Shown in pieces: positions 6,476 through 9,969 of a DNA stretch of 9,969 nucleotides. Below the pieces are notes generated by a model. That model had not been told where the DNA came from, did not search any database, and saw only the letters and a list, made by a program, of their open reading frames with translations. A program made the position numbers and the translations under genes. Source of the stretch: DATAYF01 sp036272735. GTDB lineage: Bacteria > Chloroflexota > Ktedonobacteria > Ktedonobacterales > Ktedonobacteraceae. Positions within the stretch are counted from its first letter, which is position 1. Every line of letters starts with the position of its first letter. The DNA is taken from positions 1-9,969 of the forward strand of contig DATAYF010000478.1 of assembly GCA_036272735.1 (NCBI GenBank), read 5' to 3'.

Positions 6476-6670
6476 CCCTAATCCCCCTTTCTTGCTTTCT
6501 CGATCCGACCGTGAATGTTCGTGAGCTGCCCGTGAAGAGAGGTGAACCTGCGCTGAGTCCTGTCTGCTATCATTGTCGTAGAGGGCACGGCGGGAACTGC
6601 GTTTCCCTTTTTCGCTCGTTGCTCGAGAATAGTGCTACAGCAGATTGGAGCGTTAAACGGCATTCCTAAA
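6476..6670. other. Leader region between the intron 5' end and the 166-aa gene
   Basis: On the minus strand this is the 5' exon side of the intron; on the plus strand it is upstream of the gene at 6686. An open minus-strand frame stops at 6478, only 2 bases before the intron, but its peptide has no recognisable domain. No clear promoter boxes or hairpins stand out. Its function is unknown. Confidence 0.35.
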
Positions 6671-6679
6671 AGGAAGGAG
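6671..6679 (+). promoter_or_regulatory. Ribosome binding site deciding a GTG start
   Basis: AGGAAGGAG lies 6 nt before GTG 6686. The longer in-frame start at GTG 6632 has no comparable site, so the downstream start is chosen. Confidence 0.7.
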
Positions 6680-6685
6680 TCAGGC

Positions 6686-7186
6686 GTGCCACACTTCACG
6701 GAAGACAACGTGCAGCGGATCATGATCAATCCGTTCTACGCCATCACCGTTGCCCCGCAGTTGACCCAAGAGCATGAGCTAGCCATGGATGAGGCTGAGT
6801 GGGTGCGGGCCAATGCCTCGCTGATAGGGGAGATGGGAGCCGAGCGGTGGCTCCGGCAACTGCTGGACGTGCTGGAGGGCAAGCCCGACACTCCGGAAAG
6901 GCCCGTCGATCCATCCAAGGCTGTCAACATCGACCCACTGTTCGCCGCTGCGCATCCCCCGCTCATCGGGCGGGACATGTGGGTCAAGGTCAACGTTATG
7001 CAGATTGGCAACATGGGCACGCAGGAATGGCTCAGGCAGTTGCTGGATGTGCTCAACGGCGACGTCGTGACAGCCAAAGAGGTCGGCCTTACACCGCCGG
7101 GCGGCCCGTTCGGGTACAGCGCGCTCGGCACATCTTACCCGCAGCGGCGGGGGAAAAAGAAACGGAAAAAGAGGCACCATTCGTAA
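6686..7186 (+). CDS. Unrecognised 166-aa protein with a duplicated module
   Basis: I do not recognise the family. The start is GTG 6686 after AGGAAGGAG. The protein consists of two related units, residues about 14-65 (INPFYAI... ending RQLLDVLEG) and 82-125 (IDPLFAA... ending RQLLDVLNG). Over the 28 aligned residues 38-65 and 98-125, 17 are identical, including the run WLRQLLDVL and an IG-x-MG motif. Each unit opens with I-[ND]-P-[FL]-[YF]-A. A linker rich in Pro and Asp joins them, and the tail after residue 150 is strongly basic (RRGKKKRKKRHHS), suggesting contact with nucleic acid. No signal peptide or membrane segment is visible. It precedes a 50-aa gene and a P22-type antirepressor on the same strand, so it may belong to a phage-derived cluster. 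The function is not assigned. Confidence 0.75.
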   Translation: MPHFTEDNVQRIMINPFYAITVAPQLTQEHELAMDEAEWVRANASLIGEMGAERWLRQLLDVLEGKPDTPERPVDPSKAVNIDPLFAAAHPPLIGRDMWVKVNVMQIGNMGTQEWLRQLLDVLNGDVVTAKEVGLTPPGGPFGYSALGTSYPQRRGKKKRKKRHHS

Positions 7187-7264
7187 GGTGCGAGCATGGC
7201 TGCCAAGTCACCTGGTTTCAGCTCTCAGGACGGCTCGGCGGTAATGAGGAGGGAGGGATACGCC

Positions 7265-7417
7265 GTGCAAAGCCTGGCCTTTTTAAAGCACGTGGCGCAC
7301 GATCGCAAGACTGCGATTTTTGCAACAGAGCACGACGGCAAAACGAGGAAATTTGCCTATGGCGAGGAGCTTGAAGCGTTGCATGAGACCTTTGCTCAGT
7401 TGATGCAGCGTGTATAA
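7265..7417 (+). CDS. Small 50-aa protein of unknown function
   Basis: The start is GTG 7265, supported by AGGAGGGAGGG ending 7 nt upstream (7247-7257). An in-frame ATG at 7196 would give 73 aa but has only a weak site. The protein reads from VQSLAFLKHV through RKTAIFATEHDGKTRKFAY and ends in a helix, ALHETFAQLMQRV. The pattern of two short strands followed by a helix would suit a small regulatory or DNA-mimic type fold, but this is only an impression. It lies 78 bases after the 166-aa gene and ends just before a hairpin. No family was recognised. Confidence 0.6.
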   Translation: MQSLAFLKHVAHDRKTAIFATEHDGKTRKFAYGEELEALHETFAQLMQRV

Positions 7418-7427
7418 ACGGATGAGC

Positions 7428-7454
7428 AAGGGGTTCGCACAGTACGGACCCCTT
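7428..7454 (+). terminator. Hairpin between the small gene and the antirepressor ribosome binding site
   Basis: AAGGGGT at 7428-7434 and ACCCCTT at 7448-7454 form a perfect 7-bp stem around a 13-nt loop. It starts 10 bases after the small gene's stop codon and ends two bases before the GGGAGG of the next gene. It could be a weak terminator for the upstream genes or a structure that limits translation of the antirepressor. Confidence 0.45.
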
Positions 7455-7464
7455 TGGGAGGTGC

Positions 7465-8247
7465 ATGTTGAGTGATAAGGAGGAGCAGGAATCACAAGCG
7501 TTGATTCCACTTGTACAAGACACTGTTCTGTTCAATGGCCGTCCCCTAGTGGTCGTTCGCTTACCAGATGGTCAGCCAGGCGTCGTTCTCCGTTGGATCT
7601 GCGAAAACCTGCATATCAGCCCAGCCGCACAGGTAGAACGCATCAAACGAACCGAAGTCATCGCCGATGATCTGGTCTACGTGCGCGTTCAGACCGACGG
7701 TGGGCCACAAATTATGCCTACGCTCATCCTTCACGCGGCTCCGTACTGGCTCGCGACCATTGACATCCGCAGGATGGAAAAAGACGATCCTCGGCGGTTA
7801 GAAATACTCAACTACCAACGCAACGCCGTTGATGCGCTCTATGCGTGGGCCCAATCGCCCAAAGCGCTTGCCACCCCGACGAGTCTGGTTTCTGCCGAAC
7901 AAATTAGCAAGCCGAGTCCACCAGCTGAGGATGCCGATCTGCTGTGCCAAGTCGTAGAGCGCCAGCACCTGCTGGCTCATTTCCGCTCGCCGCTTGTGAC
8001 ACAACTCGGACACATAGCAACTGGCCACCGGTGCGAGGGGGTTCTTGTTCGGGTGAAATTTATGCTTGATCCCACAGGCTCAAAGCAACAACCTGCTCGA
8101 TTCGTCGCCTTTCCTCTTTGGAGAGGAGGTTGGATACGGAAACGCCCAACAACCGCACTGGTCTGCTTTTCCCATCGAGACGGCGAAGCAGTGTACGGAG
8201 AACGGGCATCATCGCCGATGCTTGCTGGAAGCCTTGTGGACTGCTGA
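7465..8247 (+). CDS. P22-type phage antirepressor N-terminal domain protein, probably truncated
   Basis: Residues about 15-132 match the P22 antirepressor N-terminal domain family (PF10547), with FNGRPLVVVRLPDG, VVLRWICENL, QVERIKRTEVI and YWLATIDIRRM; this domain is usually joined to a second phage domain. ATG 7465 follows GGGAGG closely; the adjacent TTG 7468 is an alternative. After about residue 135 the resemblance fades: the next part has no recognisable C-terminal domain, and from 8060 the frame runs antisense through the 3' end of dinB for 188 bases, giving an Arg-rich, shadow-like tail. The natural gene therefore probably lost its end by deletion, frameshift or the joining of dinB, and the protein made may be a non-native fusion. 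An intact antirepressor would be expected to inactivate a phage repressor. It is the last gene of the plus-strand cluster beginning at 6686. Confidence 0.72.
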   Translation: MLSDKEEQESQALIPLVQDTVLFNGRPLVVVRLPDGQPGVVLRWICENLHISPAAQVERIKRTEVIADDLVYVRVQTDGGPQIMPTLILHAAPYWLATIDIRRMEKDDPRRLEILNYQRNAVDALYAWAQSPKALATPTSLVSAEQISKPSPPAEDADLLCQVVERQHLLAHFRSPLVTQLGHIATGHRCEGVLVRVKFMLDPTGSKQQPARFVAFPLWRGGWIRKRPTTALVCFSHRDGEAVYGERASSPMLAGSLVDC

Positions 8248-9154
8248 CACTGCGGCTAATGAGTTGGAAATTGCTCCATTTGACTTTGAGCGTCAAGGTC
8301 CTCCCTCGCAGATCCAGTTCGACCAGACGGTGTTCCACCTGCCCGGACAGGTGCTCCAGAATCTCTTCCATGCGTCCCCGGTCCACGAGATCGCGCTCGA
8401 AGGTAACTTCTTTGCCTACGGACTTTCGTTCTCTCATCGGTTCGACCGGGCGATCATCCTGGGCACACGCCAAGCGATGGAGATGGCTCCCATATGTTCC
8501 CAGCAGCGTACGCAACCGTTCCTCGCCCAGCTGCTTGAGGTCGGCTCCCACTTCGATGCCTGCTTGCCGAAGTTTTGCTGCGGTGACTTTGCCGACGCCA
8601 AAGAAGTGGTCGATGGGCAGCGCGTCAAGGAAAGCTGGCGCGTGTTGCAAAGAGATGACCGTGAGTCCGTCGGGCTTGTGGGCATCAGAGGCGGCTTTGG
8701 CTAAGGATTTTGAGAACGAGACGCCAGCCGAGGCCGTGAGTTTTGTGGTCTCAGAGATCCGCTGCTTGATCTGGCGCGCAAGCTGGGTAGCTTCCTCAAG
8801 GTCGTGAACCACCGCGCTGACGTCAAGGTAGGCTTCGTCAAGGCTGAGAGGCTCAACAAGATCGGTGTGCGCCCGAAAAATGGCCATAATCTGTTGGGAA
8901 ACTGCTTTGTACACCTCGAAGCGTGGGGGCAGAAAAATCGCCTCGGGGCAGAGCCGTTGCGCAGTACGGCACGGCATTGCTGAATGCACGCCAAACTTCC
9001 GAGCCTCGTAGGATGCAGTCGAAACCACGCCGCGCCGATCAGGCGAGCCACCGACAATCACCGCCTTGCCGCGCAGTTCCGGGGCGTCTCTCTGTTCGAT
9101 ACTTGCGTAATAGGCATCTAAATCAATATGAATAATAAATCGCTTCTCATCCAT
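8060..9154 (-). CDS. dinB: DNA polymerase IV (Y-family translesion polymerase)
   Basis: This 364-aa enzyme copies damaged DNA without proofreading; E. coli DinB is 351 aa. The palm begins IIHIDLDAYYAS, with the catalytic Asp11 and a tyrosine (Tyr16) where E. coli has its steric-gate Phe13. The second metal-binding pair is Asp106-Glu107 in PLSLDEAYLD. TASAGVSFSKSLAKAASDAHKPDG and FFGVGKVTAAKLRQAGI (helix-hairpin-helix) follow, then the little-finger domain with KSVGKEVTFERD and RLLGVSVSNL. No beta-clamp binding motif is evident in the final residues (VVALSLWDQA). The start is ATG 9154 with only a weak ribosome binding site (AAGAA). A palindrome overlaps a likely -10 box about 45 bases upstream. 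It converges on and overlaps the antirepressor frame. A dinB copy among mobile genes may be an accessory paralogue. Confidence 0.95.
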   Translation of the reverse strand: MDEKRFIIHIDLDAYYASIEQRDAPELRGKAVIVGGSPDRRGVVSTASYEARKFGVHSAMPCRTAQRLCPEAIFLPPRFEVYKAVSQQIMAIFRAHTDLVEPLSLDEAYLDVSAVVHDLEEATQLARQIKQRISETTKLTASAGVSFSKSLAKAASDAHKPDGLTVISLQHAPAFLDALPIDHFFGVGKVTAAKLRQAGIEVGADLKQLGEERLRTLLGTYGSHLHRLACAQDDRPVEPMRERKSVGKEVTFERDLVDRGRMEEILEHLSGQVEHRLVELDLRGRTLTLKVKWSNFQLISRSVSSPQGFQQASAMMPVLRTLLRRLDGKSRPVRLLGVSVSNLLSKEERRRIEQVVALSLWDQA

Positions 9155-9195
9155 TTCTTGACTAACTCGGCTCGCTAAATTCTTCTTTGAGACTC

Positions 9196-9214
9196 ATTGT
9201 ACCAAATTTGATAC
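9196..9214 (-). promoter_or_regulatory. Likely dinB -10 box overlapped by a palindrome
   Basis: On the minus strand GTATCAAATTTGGTAC (9199-9214) is a 16-bp palindrome with a single mismatched pair. TACAAT at 9196-9201 overlaps its end and fits a -10 box, followed by about 42 nt of leader to the ATG. No clear -35 is seen. A repressor bound here would block transcription, as LexA does for dinB in other bacteria. The sequence is not the E. coli or Bacillus LexA box. Confidence 0.45.
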
Positions 9215-9435
9215 ACCGCTGCGTTAAAATATGCTACCTGAGCAATTACTGCGCTGAAAAACTCGCCAGATGCTTAAATGTAGCCTGCGCATCCGCTGCG
9301 GCGTTTCATAGCTTCGAGACAAAAAAAACGCATTCGAAACGCTCTTGTCACTCTTATCTATGAAGTAATTTCTGCTCGCACATTTGGCAGCTACCAGAAA
9401 AGGAACATATGTGAGGTGAGTCTGCGTTCGGGAGT
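9215..9435. other. Intergenic stretch between the dinB promoter and the IS left end
   Basis: No gene is supported here. GCGTTTC at 9301-9307 and GAAACGC at 9336-9342 are inverted arms around 28 bases that include an A8 run. GAACATATGT near 9402 resembles half of a Bacillus-type LexA box but lacks the second arm. A minus-strand open frame crossing this region (9224-9865) is antisense to tnpB and is not believed. Confidence 0.4.
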
Positions 9436-9452
9436 TGTAAAACCGTTTTACA
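9436..9452. repeat. 17-bp palindrome at the IS left junction
   Basis: TGTAAAAC, one central C and GTTTTACA form a perfect palindrome. It includes the TTAC (9448-9451) proposed as the insertion target of the neighbouring element, so it may have been a hairpin or operator target before insertion. Confidence 0.55.
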
Positions 9453-9470
9453 GAAAGCCAAGCGCGAAAG

Positions 9471-9491
9471 CCCCCGTGTTTCAACCGGGGG
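9471..9491 (+). repeat. Subterminal hairpin of the IS left end
   Basis: Six G-C pairs close a 9-nt loop, followed by GATGAAGCG. A weaker hairpin, CTCCT with AGGAG near 9503-9518, follows. Such subterminal hairpins are what IS200/IS605 transposases recognise in single-stranded DNA. Confidence 0.65.
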
Positions 9492-9639
9492 ATGAAGCGC
9501 CGCTCCTTTTGTGAGGAGGAGGAGGGGAGAACGTGGATCGCTTGAAGACGAGCGTATCGCTTGACAGCATTCCCAGTATCTGGTAGCATTAGAACAAATA
9601 TTCTTATCCCAGCAAGGCAAAGGAGGGCAGAGGCAGAGG

Positions 9640-9969
9640 ATGGCCCAGAAGCAAGCACAGCACACGCACTCCACGCAGGGGGCTGCAGCATCCGGCAAGC
9701 GGACCCCAACCTTTCTCCTCGAACTGCCGCTGATCGTCGATCCAGAACAAGCGGCCCACCTGCGCGCCCACCTGGAAGCCGCCCGCCAGCTTTACAATGC
9801 CATCCTCTCCGAAGGACAGAGGCGCCTGCGCCGCATGCGGGCTGATCCCGCCTGGCAAGAGGCACGTACCATCCCTCGCTCCCACAAGGCGGAACGAGCG
9901 GCGACCTTCTCCGCCCTGCGGAAGGCGCATGGCTTCACCGAGGCGGCTCTGCACGAAGCGGTCAAAGGA
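9640..9969 (+). CDS. tnpB: IS605-type OrfB/TnpB protein, N-terminal part (partial)
   Basis: The frame is open for 110 codons to the window end. The start is ATG 9640; AGGAGG at 9621-9626 lies 13 nt upstream and a nearer AGAGG abuts the ATG. After a polar tail of about 22 residues, FLLELPLIVDPEQAAHLRAHLEAARQ-type sequence leads to LYNAILSEGQ. This is the typical opening of OrfB/TnpB proteins, where a strand is followed by a helix and the conserved [WL]YN motif. TnpB proteins are RNA-guided nucleases that help the element persist; the RuvC-like catalytic residues and zinc finger would lie downstream and are not seen, so intactness is unknown. It lies about 190 bases inside the proposed left end. 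Confidence 0.75.
   Translation, partial: MAQKQAQHTHSTQGAAASGKRTPTFLLELPLIVDPEQAAHLRAHLEAARQLYNAILSEGQRRLRRMRADPAWQEARTIPRSHKAERAATFSALRKAHGFTEAALHEAVKG

Larger units (their letters stand above)
9452..9969 (+). mobile_element. IS200/IS605-type element carrying tnpB, left end and 5' part
   Basis: The proposed left end follows TTAC at 9448-9451. After a 15-nt linker, AAAG (9467-9470) sits at the 5' foot of a hairpin of CCCCCG with CGGGGG (9471-9491, 9-nt loop). IS608 uses a TTAC target and an AAAG guide beside its left hairpin, so this layout points to the same transposition class. No Y1 transposase (tnpA) lies between the end and tnpB, so the element seems to be tnpB-only unless tnpA is downstream or on the other side. 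The right end and any guide RNA lie beyond the window. Confidence 0.6.

Noticed and set aside
6478..6729. Minus-strand 83-aa open frame ending 2 bases before the intron
   Set aside because: Overlaps the start of the better-supported plus-strand gene at 6686 and has no recognisable domain; kept only as possible 5' exon.
7196..7264. Upstream extension of the small 50-aa gene from ATG 7196
   Set aside because: The strong ribosome binding site at 7247-7257 points to GTG 7265, while ATG 7196 has only a weak site.
8118..8807. Plus-strand open frames opposite dinB
   Set aside because: Antisense shadows of a well-conserved polymerase gene.
9402..9411. GAACATATGT as a Bacillus-type LexA box
   Set aside because: Only one arm is present; the second arm (GTTC) is missing and it is about 250 bases from the dinB start.
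9224..9865. Minus-strand 213-aa open frame
   Set aside because: It is antisense to tnpB over most of its length and crosses the IS left end; the peptide shows no domain.

Overview
The window looks like an accessory stretch of a chromosome or plasmid from a moderately GC-rich, monoderm-like bacterium. The protein types (a histidine kinase with the duplicated membrane 'Sensor' domain, a P22-type antirepressor module and an IS605-type TnpB with a long N-terminus) remind me most of Chloroflexota, especially Ktedonobacteria. That placement is an impression from protein style; no rRNA or other marker gene is present.

Positions 1-2000 hold the last codons of an unidentified gene, a hairpin-rich intergenic region with repeated TGACAC motifs, and a complete membrane nitrilase-superfamily gene resembling apolipoprotein N-acyltransferase (Lnt). 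That gene ends at a strong hairpin and converges on the next operon. Positions 2061-4327 (minus strand) carry a two-component system, kinase first and OmpR-type regulator second. The kinase starts at TTG. The regulator most likely starts at CTG, because both the ribosome binding site and the family alignment point there. The kinase 3' end carries two abutting perfect palindromes, and its leader carries three more inverted repeats.

Positions 4328-9969 are a mosaic of mobile and phage-like pieces. In order they are: a Hin/Tn3-type serine recombinase; a cluster of about five copies of an 18-base repeat directly downstream of it; a likely ORF-less group II intron on the minus strand, with a GTGCG 5' end and a 34-nt domain V; an unrecognised 166-aa protein built from two copies of one module; a 50-aa small protein; a P22-type antirepressor that seems to have lost its C-terminal domain and runs on antisense into dinB; a complete DNA polymerase IV gene (dinB, minus strand) with a palindrome over its likely -10; and the left end and 5' part of an IS200/IS605-type element carrying tnpB.

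The strongest points for follow-up are the intron, the repeat array beside the recombinase, the non-standard start of the response regulator, the duplicated-module protein and the TTAC/AAAG-hairpin left end of the tnpB element. I saw no tRNA, rRNA or CRISPR array.
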